Made by a program: the position numbers and the translations under genes. From R-RK-3 sp031399085 (GTDB taxonomy: Bacteria; Pseudomonadota; Alphaproteobacteria; Rhizobiales; Rhodomicrobiaceae), in assembly GCA_031399085.1 (NCBI GenBank), contig JANNOQ010000045.1, forward strand, positions 162,564 through 226,563: a stretch of DNA of 64,000 bases. The letters run 5' to 3'. The notes below the pieces were generated by a model. It searched no databases, had not been told where the DNA came from, and saw only the letters and a program-made list of their open reading frames with translations. Below are positions 17,825 to 26,362 of the stretch, piece after piece (the first letter of the stretch is position 1; every line of letters begins with the position of its first letter).

Positions 17825-19030
17825 TCAGGGCTTTTTCTTCTTCCAATCCAGAAATTCCTGAAATAGCCGCTGTTCATCGGTTACTTCAGCATATGGATTT
17901 TCGGGTCCTCGCGGCTGCGCGGTGGCGTTCGTCGTGGTTGTAGCTATCCGGTCGCGAACCTTCGCTTCCGCCATGACCTTGGCCAGCATCCTGTCAGCGG
18001 CTGGGTAACGCGTCCAACCAGGGACAGTGCCGGCGAGATTGATATCTTTCCATTTTGGATGGAACGGCGGTTGCCGAAGCTTGTCAAACCGCTCGAAGAA
18101 ATATTGGATAAAACGCTCCAGCCGTCGGTAACGATCCGTTCCGATCGGCCAATTATAGACTGCAAGCACCACTTGATTGCCGATTGTCTCCAACTCCTCG
18201 CCGTCTTTCAGCAGAGTTGGATAGTCTTTATAGCTGATGGTCGATGGGACGTAATAATCAGCGAATTTTTCGCTGTACGGGATCGGCAGAAAATGAAAGC
18301 CGGGCTCGACCTGCATTTTGGTGAAGAAGTCGTTCGGCTTGCCGCCTTGATGCACCAGGCCGGCAATCTCGCCGGTTTTCATCTTCTCATAGGCAATGGT
18401 GTTGTTAATAAATACCGTTTTGACCTTCACGCCCATGCGCTCGAACACGATGGGGCCGGTGACAGTTTGCCCAGCGCCTTTGGTGTGCAGGCTGACAACC
18501 TTGCCTTCCAGATCCTGGATCGTTTTGATCTCCGGCCGGACAAAGAGGTACAATTCGCTCACATACATCGGCGTAATGTAGTTGATGCGTTTATCAATAT
18601 TGCCAATATTGCGCCGCTTCTTGAATTCCTCGAAGACATCGGCGTGCGTGATCGCGATGTCGATGCCCTTTAGATAGAGCAGGTCGGACACGTTCTCGGT
18701 GGCGCCATAGGTTAGGACCGGCAGCACGCGGAGGTTTTCTCCCTCATCGAATGCCTTGCCCAATTCCGCCGCAAACCGGCTGAATGTGCCTTCCAAAAGC
18801 CCGCCAGCGACGCCTACCGTCCAATTGTTGATCCGACTGACCTGCTCAGTTTCGCCCTCCGTGTTCGCGGTTGGCCTGGCGGCTTGCGCCAGTTCCATCA
18901 GCGGGCCGACGCGGGCCTCCGCGGCGCTTGGTGAAACGGCAGGCGGCTCGGCGCTTTGGGAAGCGGCCGGCGCGGCAAGCGAAGCGAGGAAAGTTAGCGA
19001 TAGTGCTACTGAGGCGAGCAAACTGCGCAT
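17825..19030 (-). CDS. TAXI-family (TRAP-type) solute-binding protein, copy B
   Basis: A 401-residue periplasmic protein: signal peptide (MRSLLASVALSLTFLASLAA, cleaved near ASQSA), a Pro/Ala-rich spacer, then the TAXI domain with GLLEGTFSRFAAELGKAFDE, YLKGIDIAITHADV, LHTKGAGQTVTG and the family's HPKW and TVPGWTRYPA segments. It ends in a basic WKKKKP tail. Copy A (13182-14369) is its paralogue but has diverged well beyond recent duplication. The ATG at 19030 follows GGAG; a longer frame to 19102 would put polar sequence ahead of the signal peptide. As with copy A, no TRAP permease gene is present and the neighbour is a Sel1/TPR-like gene, 140 bp downstream. Confidence 0.85.
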   Translation of the reverse strand: MRSLLASVALSLTFLASLAAPAASQSAEPPAVSPSAAEARVGPLMELAQAARPTANTEGETEQVSRINNWTVGVAGGLLEGTFSRFAAELGKAFDEGENLRVLPVLTYGATENVSDLLYLKGIDIAITHADVFEEFKKRRNIGNIDKRINYITPMYVSELYLFVRPEIKTIQDLEGKVVSLHTKGAGQTVTGPIVFERMGVKVKTVFINNTIAYEKMKTGEIAGLVHQGGKPNDFFTKMQVEPGFHFLPIPYSEKFADYYVPSTISYKDYPTLLKDGEELETIGNQVVLAVYNWPIGTDRYRRLERFIQYFFERFDKLRQPPFHPKWKDINLAGTVPGWTRYPAADRMLAKVMAEAKVRDRIATTTTNATAQPRGPENPYAEVTDEQRLFQEFLDWKKKKP

Positions 19031-19607
19031 CAATAGGTCTCCGTAATGAATAGTGACAAACGATCGAGAGCCCGAGCCCATGGCCGCATCCCTCTGCGGC
19101 ACTAGGCTGACGCGGGAGACAGTAATAGATTAAATTGAGGCGCGATTGTGAGAAAAATACGTAATTGCGTCAAATTTTAAAGAAAATAAACGGCATTCAA
19201 AAAATGACAGCAGGCAGGAAGTGCCCGCGGCCGAATGTACCGCAAATTGCTATTACGAAGGGCTGGGTAAGGCAACCACAACACGCCAAAGCTGCCGCAC
19301 CATAGGGTTATTTCCAAGAGTAATCATATATAATTTATGAATTATTATTCAGGATAGCGAGCTGTCTTCAAACATTCTTTCAAAAGTAAAAATGCCGCTA
19401 AATCTTCAGCAAAATGATCATTTTGATTGCCGCAAATAGGACTTGAATTTCAGCGAATTACACTCGCACGACGAAGCTCAACCTAAGCAAAGGCTGCGCC
19501 GTCAAAGCGACCGATTAACCGGCTGATTGCAGCAATTGCGAAGCTACAAGACGAAACTGGCGCCGTCAAACTCCAATCACGCAATTTTGACCGGTCTTTG
19601 GGTATCG
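19031..19607. other. 577-bp AT-rich intergenic region
   Basis: No gene is visible. The part from about 19130 to 19480 is much richer in A and T than its surroundings, with runs such as AAATTTTAAAGAAAATAAAC. It holds the promoter region of the TAXI copy B gene and the 3' flank of the TetR gene. I find no clear palindrome, tRNA or insertion-sequence end. The composition could mark a regulatory region or old acquired DNA. Confidence 0.4.
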
Positions 19608-20252
19608 TTAATTGTGCGGGCGATACGCGGCGAGGAATGTGCGCACGGCGACCGCAACAACATGGCCGATTCGTTGTTCCGACGGCGGCGCCGCATTGGC
19701 GAGCATCATCGGCTTGAACAAAGTTGACTGGCAGGAATCCAGAAATTGGGCCGCCGCGATCTCGCAATCGTCGATCACCAACCCGCCCGTGCGCACTTGA
19801 GCTTCGAGATAGGCGCGAACACGCGCCACGCCCGTCGCCGGTCCCGCTTCGTAAAAACGCTGGCCTAGCGCCGGCATCCGGCCCGCAATGCTGATGACGG
19901 TCCGCAAGGGAGAAAGCCGCCCCGGCTCGCATTGGAACCGCACGAAGGCGCAGCCGAGCCGGGTCAGCACGGCCTCGACGTCGCGGTCGTCGTGGTTGAG
20001 CGAGAAGACTTGCTCCGCCTGGGCGCGGCTTTCGGTCTCGAAGATCGTCTCGAACAGCTCTTCTTTGCTGTCGAAATAGACATAAAGCGTCCCCTTGGAT
20101 ACGCGCGCGCGACGGGCGATTTCGCCCATGCTCGCCCCATCGAAACCCATTTCGAGAAATGCCGCGCGCGCGCCGTCCATGATTTGCCGGCATTTCGCGC
20201 CGTCCTTCTGGCCGTCCTCTTGAACCAGAGCGGGATCGGTGAGCTGAGTCAT
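19608..20252 (-). CDS. TetR/AcrR-family repressor of the adjacent efflux pair
   Basis: A 214-residue regulator. The N-terminal helix-turn-helix is canonical: ARAAFLEMGFDGASMGEIAR, then ARVSKGTLYVYFDSKEELF. A ligand-binding C-terminal domain of the AcrR_C type follows (GRMPALGQRFYEAGPATGVA). The ATG at 20252 has AGGAGG seven bases upstream, which settles the start against a longer frame. It is divergent from the HlyD/MFS efflux genes, and two palindromic sites of the same sequence lie in the 196-bp gap. I infer that it represses both itself and the pump and is released by a pump substrate. Confidence 0.9.
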   Translation of the reverse strand: MTQLTDPALVQEDGQKDGAKCRQIMDGARAAFLEMGFDGASMGEIARRARVSKGTLYVYFDSKEELFETIFETESRAQAEQVFSLNHDDRDVEAVLTRLGCAFVRFQCEPGRLSPLRTVISIAGRMPALGQRFYEAGPATGVARVRAYLEAQVRTGGLVIDDCEIAAAQFLDSCQSTLFKPMMLANAAPPSEQRIGHVVAVAVRTFLAAYRPHN

Positions 20253-20287
20253 GGCCACCTCCTGGTGGTGCGCTGTAAAGCATGCGA

Positions 20288-20316
20288 AAGATTGACCGAA
20301 CGGTTCGGTCAATCTT
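20288..20316. promoter_or_regulatory. Perfect 29-bp palindromic operator (TetR site 1)
   Basis: Two perfect 14-bp arms (AAGATTGACCGAAC and its complement GTTCGGTCAATCTT) flank one central G. The core TGACCGAAC-G-GTTCGGTCA recurs at 20349-20367. It lies 36 bp from the TetR start codon, as expected for autoregulation. Confidence 0.85.
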
Positions 20317-20348
20317 GAAATAGCACAAAAGAAGGCGTATTCAAATGG

Positions 20349-20367
20349 TGACTGAACCGTTCGGTCA
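20349..20367. promoter_or_regulatory. Near-palindromic operator (TetR site 2)
   Basis: TGACTGAACCGTTCGGTCA matches the core of site 1 with two changes and is palindromic apart from one mismatched pair. It ends one base before a possible early ATG at 20368 and lies 81 bp before the preferred pump start at 20449, so it can block the pump promoter. Confidence 0.8.
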
Positions 20368-20448
20368 ATGAAGCGAGCGCAGCGTCTGCGGTCGGAAAAG
20401 TTGAAAGAAGAAGTGTCAAGCGCGACCGAGGTGGAGTTGGAGGAACGG

Positions 20449-21672
20449 ATGGCTGGTTTTCCCGAGCGCGGTCCCGAGCGCGCTACTGCCGCCGCATTGC
20501 AAGGTACAGAGACCGGCGAACGTCCCCTGCCAGCGCCGCCGCCCGCGGTCGAACCGGCCACGGCCTCGCCGCTGCCTCGGGAAGCGTCCGAAACGCCCGG
20601 TGCGTCGCGATCGCTGCGGCGAACCGCGCTGCTGATTTTAGGTCCGCTGGCGCTGGTCGCCGCCGCCTGGTATGGCTACCAGTGGTGGACCTTCGACCGG
20701 TTTCAAATCTCGACGGACGACGCCTATATCGGCGCGGATATCGCGACCGTCGCGGCCAAAGTCTCCGGCTATGTGACCGGCGTCGAAGTCACCGACAATA
20801 GCCGCGTCAAGACCGGCGACGTGATCGCGCGCGTCGATGACGGCGATTACCGACTCGCTGCGCAGACCGCCAAGGACAGGATAGGCGTGCAGCAAGCGGC
20901 GATTGAGCGCATCGGCCGCCAGGTCGCCGCGCAAGATGCCGCTATCGAACAGGCCAAGGTTCAGCTCCCCGCGGCGGAAGCGGATGCAAAGCGAGCCCGC
21001 TTGGACCTCGATCGGCAAAAGGGCCTCGCGACGCGCGACTATTCCAGCCGCCAGACGCTCGAAGCCGCCGAGGCGAGCAGCACCAAGGCCGACGCCTCGG
21101 TGCTTGGCGCGAAGGCGGCGATCGACGCGGCCATCGCCAACCGGAAAGTGCTCGAAGCGCAAAAGGTGGAAGCCGAGGGCACGCTCAAGCAGCTGCAAAC
21201 GGCGCTCGCGGTCGCGGAGCGGGACCTTTCCTTCACGATCATTCGCGCGCCCTTCGATGGCGTGATCGGCAACCGCGCCGTGCAGAAAGGCGATTTCGTC
21301 CAGCCCAGCCAGCGCCTAGCCAGCCTCGTGCCGCTCGATACCGTCTATATCGACGCAAATTTCAAGGAAACCCAGCTTTCGAGATTGCGCCCCGGCCAGC
21401 CGGTCGAGGTCGAGATCGACGCGATGCCCGGCCATGTTGTTCAAGGCAAGGTGGTCAGCTTTGCGCCGGCTTCCGGTTCGGTTTTCTCGCTGCTGCCGCC
21501 TGAAAATGCGACGGGCAATTTCACTAAGGTTGTGCAGCGCCTGCCCGTCCGCATCCGGGTCGAGCAGCGCGAGGAGGAGCATGGGCTGCTGCGGCCCGGC
21601 ATGTCGGTGATCGTCAGCGTGAATACCAAGGATGGTGCGGCCGACAGCCCGCTTGCCGCCGCTCCGCGCTGA
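20449..21672 (+). CDS. HlyD/EmrA-type membrane fusion protein
   Basis: A 407-residue periplasmic adaptor of a tripartite efflux pump. A Pro/Ala-rich cytoplasmic N-terminus precedes one membrane helix (about 57-77, TALLILGPLALVAAAWYGYQ). The first lipoyl half follows (TDDAYIGADIATVAAKVSGYV), then a long alpha-helical hairpin (about 130-245, rich in A, Q, E, K), the second lipoyl half (FTIIRAPFDGVIGNRAVQKG) and the beta-barrel domain. I prefer the ATG at 20449, which has GGAGGAA upstream; the ATG at 20368 abuts the operator and has no such site. The MFS partner starts 14 bp after the stop. No outer-membrane TolC/NodT gene is adjacent. Confidence 0.9.
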   Translation: MAGFPERGPERATAAALQGTETGERPLPAPPPAVEPATASPLPREASETPGASRSLRRTALLILGPLALVAAAWYGYQWWTFDRFQISTDDAYIGADIATVAAKVSGYVTGVEVTDNSRVKTGDVIARVDDGDYRLAAQTAKDRIGVQQAAIERIGRQVAAQDAAIEQAKVQLPAAEADAKRARLDLDRQKGLATRDYSSRQTLEAAEASSTKADASVLGAKAAIDAAIANRKVLEAQKVEAEGTLKQLQTALAVAERDLSFTIIRAPFDGVIGNRAVQKGDFVQPSQRLASLVPLDTVYIDANFKETQLSRLRPGQPVEVEIDAMPGHVVQGKVVSFAPASGSVFSLLPPENATGNFTKVVQRLPVRIRVEQREEEHGLLRPGMSVIVSVNTKDGAADSPLAAAPR

Positions 21673-21685
21673 CCGGATTGGCGGG

Positions 21686-23296
21686 ATGGCAAACGTCCAT
21701 ACACTGCATCCCAGGCGCGCGACCTCCGGCGGCGCCCAGGCCCGCGCGGCTGCTGACCGCATCGACCCGCGCCGCTTCATCGCTTTCCTAGCCATGACAT
21801 TCGGCATGTTCATGGCGATCCTCGACATTCAGATCGTCTCGGCCTCGCTCTCCGAAATCCAGGCGGGTCTGGCGGCCGGCCCCGACGAAATCACCTGGGT
21901 GCAGACCTCCTACCTGATCGCCGAAGTCATCATGATCCCGCTATCGGGGTTCCTGTCGCGCGCGCTCGGCACCCGCATCCTCTTCGCCTCGGCGGCGGCC
22001 GGCTTCACCTTCGCCAGCTTCATGTGCGGGCTTTCCACCAGCCTCGAAGAAATGATTTTCTGGCGCGTGGTGCAGGGCTTCCTCGGCGGCGGCATGATCC
22101 CGAGCGTATTCGCGGCGTCCTACATGATTTTCCCGCGCTCGCGCATGGGCCTCATCACGCCGCTGATCGGCCTCGTGGTGACGCTCGCGCCGACGATTGG
22201 GCCGACTGTCGGCGGCTATCTCACTGAACACCTGTCCTGGCACTGGCTGTTTTTCATCAACATCGTGCCGGGCATACTCGTCACCATCGCTGCGATCACC
22301 CTGATCGACTTCGACAAGCCCGATCTTTCGCTGTTCGACCATTTCGACTGGGTCGGTTTTCTGTCGATGGCGGGGTTCCTCGGCGCGTTGCAATATGTGC
22401 TTGAGGAAGGCCCGCGCAACGATTGGTTCGACGATCGGGGGGTCGTCATCTTCACGATCATCTCCAGCCTATTTGCCATCGTGTTTTTTCGCCGCATGCT
22501 GACAGCGCGCTTCCCGATTGTCGATCTCAGAGCCTTCGCAAACCGCAATTACGCCGTCGGCTCGTTGTTCAATTTCATCGTCGGCATCGGGCTTTACGGC
22601 CTCACCTATCTCTACCCCGTCTATCTCGCGCGCATCCGCGACCATAATGCCCTGATGATCGGCGAGACCATGTTCGTCACCGGCTTTGTCATGTTCCTTA
22701 CCGCGCCCATCGTCGGGCGGCTGATCGGGCGGGTCGATCCGCGTTATCTGATGATCACCGGCTTCATGAGCTTTGGCATCGGGACATGGTGGATGACGAG
22801 CCTCACCCATGAGTGGGATTTTTGGGAACTGGTCTGGCCGCAGGTCTTCCGGGGTTTCGGCCTGATGATGGCAATGATCCCGATCAATAACGTCGCGCTC
22901 GGCACCTTGCCGCCCGAGCGCTTGAAGGATGCGTCGGGCGTTTTCAATCTGACGCGCAATCTGGGCGGCGCCGTTGGCCTCGCCAGCCTGACGACGCTGC
23001 TCTCGGACCGGACGGAGTTTCACGCCGCGCGCCTTCGGGACCATTTGACCTCGGCGCACCGGCCGGCGGTGGAGATGCTAGACGGTCTGACCGCCCGTTT
23101 CCGCGATTTCGGCGGCGACGCCGGGGCGATGGCGCTAAAACAGCTGCACGGCATGGTTCAGCGTGAGGCGGTGGTAATGGCCTTTGCGGACATCTTCTTC
23201 TTGTTCACAGGTCTGTTTGCCTGCCTCGTGGTAATGGCGCTGGTGATCAAGAAACCCGCCCAGCCCGGCGCGCAAGCTGCGGATTCGGGGCATTAA
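21686..23296 (+). CDS. DHA2-family MFS drug efflux transporter (EmrB-like)
   Basis: A 536-residue inner-membrane proton antiporter with about 14 hydrophobic segments. The DHA2 signatures are visible: the helix-1 motif LDIQIVSASLSEIQ, the TSYLIAEVIMIPLSG stretch, motif A-like FLSRALGTR, and motif C in helix 5 (APTIGPTVGGYL). The ATG at 21686 starts just after the adaptor gene, so both are surely in one operon under the divergent TetR regulator. The likely role is export of hydrophobic toxicants; the substrate cannot be read from the sequence. Confidence 0.92.
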   Translation: MANVHTLHPRRATSGGAQARAAADRIDPRRFIAFLAMTFGMFMAILDIQIVSASLSEIQAGLAAGPDEITWVQTSYLIAEVIMIPLSGFLSRALGTRILFASAAAGFTFASFMCGLSTSLEEMIFWRVVQGFLGGGMIPSVFAASYMIFPRSRMGLITPLIGLVVTLAPTIGPTVGGYLTEHLSWHWLFFINIVPGILVTIAAITLIDFDKPDLSLFDHFDWVGFLSMAGFLGALQYVLEEGPRNDWFDDRGVVIFTIISSLFAIVFFRRMLTARFPIVDLRAFANRNYAVGSLFNFIVGIGLYGLTYLYPVYLARIRDHNALMIGETMFVTGFVMFLTAPIVGRLIGRVDPRYLMITGFMSFGIGTWWMTSLTHEWDFWELVWPQVFRGFGLMMAMIPINNVALGTLPPERLKDASGVFNLTRNLGGAVGLASLTTLLSDRTEFHAARLRDHLTSAHRPAVEMLDGLTARFRDFGGDAGAMALKQLHGMVQREAVVMAFADIFFLFTGLFACLVVMALVIKKPAQPGAQAADSGH

Positions 23297-23380
23297 AGCT
23301 GATCAGTTCAGGTGGAAACGTAAGGCTTAATCCTCTATCGATTCACGGTGATCTCAGAGCGCGTTGTATCCCCTGACGTC

Positions 23381-23411
23381 ATCCCGGACAGCCGTGAGGC
23401 TGATCCGGGAT
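23381..23411. repeat. Stem-loop repeat unit (ATCCCGGA type)
   Basis: ATCCCGGA at 23381-23388 pairs with TCCGGGAT at 23404-23411, with an inner CAGCC/GGCTG stem and a one-base bulge. It is flanked by GTC and CC, like the GTCATCC...GGATCC repeats elsewhere in the window but with a different core. It lies between the convergent MFS and Pat-like genes and lacks a T tract. Confidence 0.6.
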
Positions 23412-23509
23412 CCAATCGCACATCCCCTTGAATCTGACGGGAGTGATTTGGCCCCGGCTCTGACGGCCGGGGCGACGGCATGGTTGCTCCTGCCTAGACT
23501 GAGTTGGCC

Positions 23510-26206
23510 CTAACCCGCGAGCGGCAAGGTCACGTGGCAAAGCGTGAGATCGTCGGCCGGGCAGCGCACCTCAAAGCCAAGCTGCCGGCACATGGACAGC
23601 ATCTGCGTGTTCTCCCGCAGCACATCCCCGTGCAGCTGTTGCAACCCCTCAGCCTTTGCATAGGCGATCAGCTGCTGCATCAGCGCCCAGCCAAGCCCTT
23701 GGCCCTTGAGGTCGCTGCGCACCATCACCGCATATTCGCCTTTGACATAGTCGGGATCGGCGACAAGCCGCGAGCCGCCGAGCATCTCGCCGGTGGTGGG
23801 ATCGACGGCGACAAAGGCCATCGCCCGCGCATAGTCGATCTGGGTGAAGCGGGCGACAAACTGATGCGAGAACTCGCTTTTGGGCGCGAAGAATCGCAGC
23901 CGCAGATCGTCCGGGGTGATGGAACGGAGAAAATCGCCATAGATGCCTTCGTCGCTCGGTTGGATGGGCCGGATGAAGGCGGCGCGGCCATCGGCGATGG
24001 TCACGGTCTTCTCCCAGCCCTTCGGATAGGGCCGGATAGCGAAATACGGGTTCGGCGCCGGGACCTGCGCCATCGTCCAGTCGAGTTTGATGCGGGCGTC
24101 GAGCGCAATCACGCCGCGCTCGTCGGCAAGCAGCGGATTGATGTCCAACTCCTGGATGGCGGGAATGTCGGTGATCAGCTGCGAGATGCGCACGAGCGTC
24201 ATCGCGATGGCGTCGAGATCGGCGGCCGGGCGGTCGCGATAGCCGCTCAAAAGCTTCGACACGCGCGTTTCGCTAATGAGATTGCGGGCAAGATTAAGGT
24301 CGAGCGGCGGCAAGGCAAGCGCGGTGTCCTTGATCACCTCGACGGCGGTGCCGCCCGCGCCGAACAGGATCGCCGGGCCGAAAATCGGGTCGTCGGTGAC
24401 GCCGACGATCAACTCATGCGCTCCGGGCCGGCGCACCATCTCCTGCACCGTGAAGCCTTGAATCTTCGCATCCGGGCGGTGCCGCGTCACCCGCGCCACA
24501 ATATCCTGAGCCGCTTTCGCCGCCGCCGCCGCGCTTTCCAAATTCAGCGCCACGCCGCCGACATCGGATTTATGCGAAATCTGCTCGGACAAAAGCTTCA
24601 CCACCACAACGCCGGTCTTGGCCAACAGGCGCGCCGCGATCAGTTCGACTTCGGCGGCGTTTTGCGCAATGCGCGTATCCGCCGTCGCAATGCCATAGGC
24701 CATCAACACGGCCTTAGCCTCCGGCTCGGTCAGCAGGCCGCGCCCAGCTTGCTGGGCGGCCATCATCGCCTGGCGCGCCGCCTTCGGATCGACCTCGAAA
24801 CTGTCGGGCAAGCTCGGCGGGGTGCGCATCAGCTCGTCCTGGGCTTTGTTGTAGCTCGTGAGGTAGGAGAAGCTGCGGACGGCGTCGGCCGGAAATTCAT
24901 AGCTCGGTATGCCGGCGGCGGCGAACAGGCTGCGGGCGCCGCGCGCGGTGCTCTCGCCCAGCCAATTGGTGAGCACAGGCTTTACACGCCGGTTGGGGCT
25001 TTTGCGCGCCTCGACCGTGCCGATGACCGCCTTGGCGGCCTCGCTGGATGAGGCGAGCGCGGTCGGGCAATTCATCACCAGAACCGCGTCGGTGCCGGGG
25101 TCGTCGAGAACCGCGGTCAGCGCCGCTTCGTAACGTTCGGGACCGGCGTCGCCGATCACATCGACGGGGTTCGCGCGCGACCAGGTGGCGGGCATCGAGC
25201 GGTCGAGTTTGACGATCGTGTCAGGCGAAAGCTCGGCGAGCTTGCCGCCAAGCTGAATCAGCGACTCCACGGCGAGAACCCCCGCGCCGCCGCCATTGGT
25301 CACGATGGCCAGCCGCTCGCCATGCAGGCGGCCAAGACGGGTGAGCGTCTCGGCGGCGTCGAACAATTCGCCGAGACCGTCGACACGCAGCAGGCCGGCG
25401 CGCTTGAATGCCGCCTCGACCACCCGGTCATTGCCGGACAGCGCGCCCGTATGCGTCGCCGCCGCCTTGGCCGCCGCCGCGTTCCGCCCGGTCTTGATGA
25501 CGAGCACGGGCTTGGCGCGCGCCGCCGACCGCGCGGCCGAGAGAAACTTGCGCGCATTGGTGATGGTTTCGAGATACATCAGAATGGCGGTCGTATTCGC
25601 CGCGCCGGCCAGATAATCCAGCATGTCGCCGACATCGACATCGGCCATGTCGCCCATCGACACCACGTGACTGAAGCCGATCTCGCGCGACGCCGCCCAG
25701 TCGAGCGCGGCGCTTGCCACCGCCCCCGATTGCGAGAGCAGCGCCAGATGGCCGGGCTTTGGCGCGATATGGGCAAAGCTGGCGTTCAAGCCGATGCGCG
25801 GCACGAAAATTCCCAAGCAATTCGGCCCGATGACGCGCAGGCAGTGGGGCTTGGCGGCGTTCAACATCGCCTGGCGCAGACCGTCTTCGCGGCCAATTCC
25901 GGCGCTCAGCACGACAGCCGCGCGCGTGCCCTTGCGCCCAAGCTCGGTAATGACATCCGGCACCGTGTTTGCCGGCGTGGCGATCACGGCAAGATCTGGG
26001 GCTTCCGGCAGCGCTTCGGCATTTGGATAGCAAGGCGCGCCGGCGATGGTGCGGTGGCGGGGATTGACGCACCAGATCGGCCCCGAAAATCCGCCCTCGC
26101 GCAAATTCTTCATGACGGTGAAGCCGACCGAGCCCTCCTGGTCGCTGGCCCCGATGAGCGCCACCGATTTTGGCTCGAACGCAAAATCGAGATTCCGTAT
26201 GCTCAT
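23510..26206 (-). CDS. Bifunctional ADP-forming acyl-CoA ligase / GNAT acetyltransferase (Pat-like)
   Basis: An 898-residue cytoplasmic fusion. Residues 1 to about 140 are the CoA-binding Rossmann domain (SVALIGASDQEGSVG), about 150-460 the succinyl-CoA-ligase-like domain, about 480-700 the ATP-grasp domain (VVVKLLSEQISHKSDVGGV), and about 735-898 a GNAT domain with the acetyl-CoA loop RSDLKGQGLGWALMQQL. The architecture is that of Pat/YfiQ protein lysine acetyltransferases. His252 in ATHTGALSG sits where the phospho-histidine of ADP-forming acetyl-CoA synthetases lies, so ligase activity is not ruled out. The ATG at 26206 has AAGGTG upstream. It is monocistronic. Known family members control acetyl-CoA synthetase by acetylation; that role here is inference. 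Confidence 0.9.
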   Translation of the reverse strand: MSIRNLDFAFEPKSVALIGASDQEGSVGFTVMKNLREGGFSGPIWCVNPRHRTIAGAPCYPNAEALPEAPDLAVIATPANTVPDVITELGRKGTRAAVVLSAGIGREDGLRQAMLNAAKPHCLRVIGPNCLGIFVPRIGLNASFAHIAPKPGHLALLSQSGAVASAALDWAASREIGFSHVVSMGDMADVDVGDMLDYLAGAANTTAILMYLETITNARKFLSAARSAARAKPVLVIKTGRNAAAAKAAATHTGALSGNDRVVEAAFKRAGLLRVDGLGELFDAAETLTRLGRLHGERLAIVTNGGGAGVLAVESLIQLGGKLAELSPDTIVKLDRSMPATWSRANPVDVIGDAGPERYEAALTAVLDDPGTDAVLVMNCPTALASSSEAAKAVIGTVEARKSPNRRVKPVLTNWLGESTARGARSLFAAAGIPSYEFPADAVRSFSYLTSYNKAQDELMRTPPSLPDSFEVDPKAARQAMMAAQQAGRGLLTEPEAKAVLMAYGIATADTRIAQNAAEVELIAARLLAKTGVVVVKLLSEQISHKSDVGGVALNLESAAAAAKAAQDIVARVTRHRPDAKIQGFTVQEMVRRPGAHELIVGVTDDPIFGPAILFGAGGTAVEVIKDTALALPPLDLNLARNLISETRVSKLLSGYRDRPAADLDAIAMTLVRISQLITDIPAIQELDINPLLADERGVIALDARIKLDWTMAQVPAPNPYFAIRPYPKGWEKTVTIADGRAAFIRPIQPSDEGIYGDFLRSITPDDLRLRFFAPKSEFSHQFVARFTQIDYARAMAFVAVDPTTGEMLGGSRLVADPDYVKGEYAVMVRSDLKGQGLGWALMQQLIAYAKAEGLQQLHGDVLRENTQMLSMCRQLGFEVRCPADDLTLCHVTLPLAG

Positions 26207-26362
26207 GGAGTTCACCTTGTGGTCTGGCATGCGTGCCGCTCAGCTTAGCCGAAAATCGGCGCGCGTGACCCGCATCAATCGGTGTTCACGCACCATTCTT
26301 ACAAGCGCCAATGAAGACAAAGTGACGAATCGCCAACGCGGCGGATCGAAAGGCAGTGAAGT

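Noticed and set aside
13182..19030. Complete TRAP transporter
   Set aside because: Both TAXI proteins are present, but no gene for a DctM or fused DctQM membrane subunit can be found, and the neighbours are Sel1/TPR-like proteins.
23504..25051. Long open frame (515 codons) on the plus strand
   Set aside because: It is antisense to the Pat-like gene, has a His/Arg/Gln/Gly-rich composition and no recognisable motif.
25322..26248. Open frame of 308 codons on the plus strand
   Set aside because: Antisense to the CoA-binding half of the Pat-like gene, with no start context or domain.
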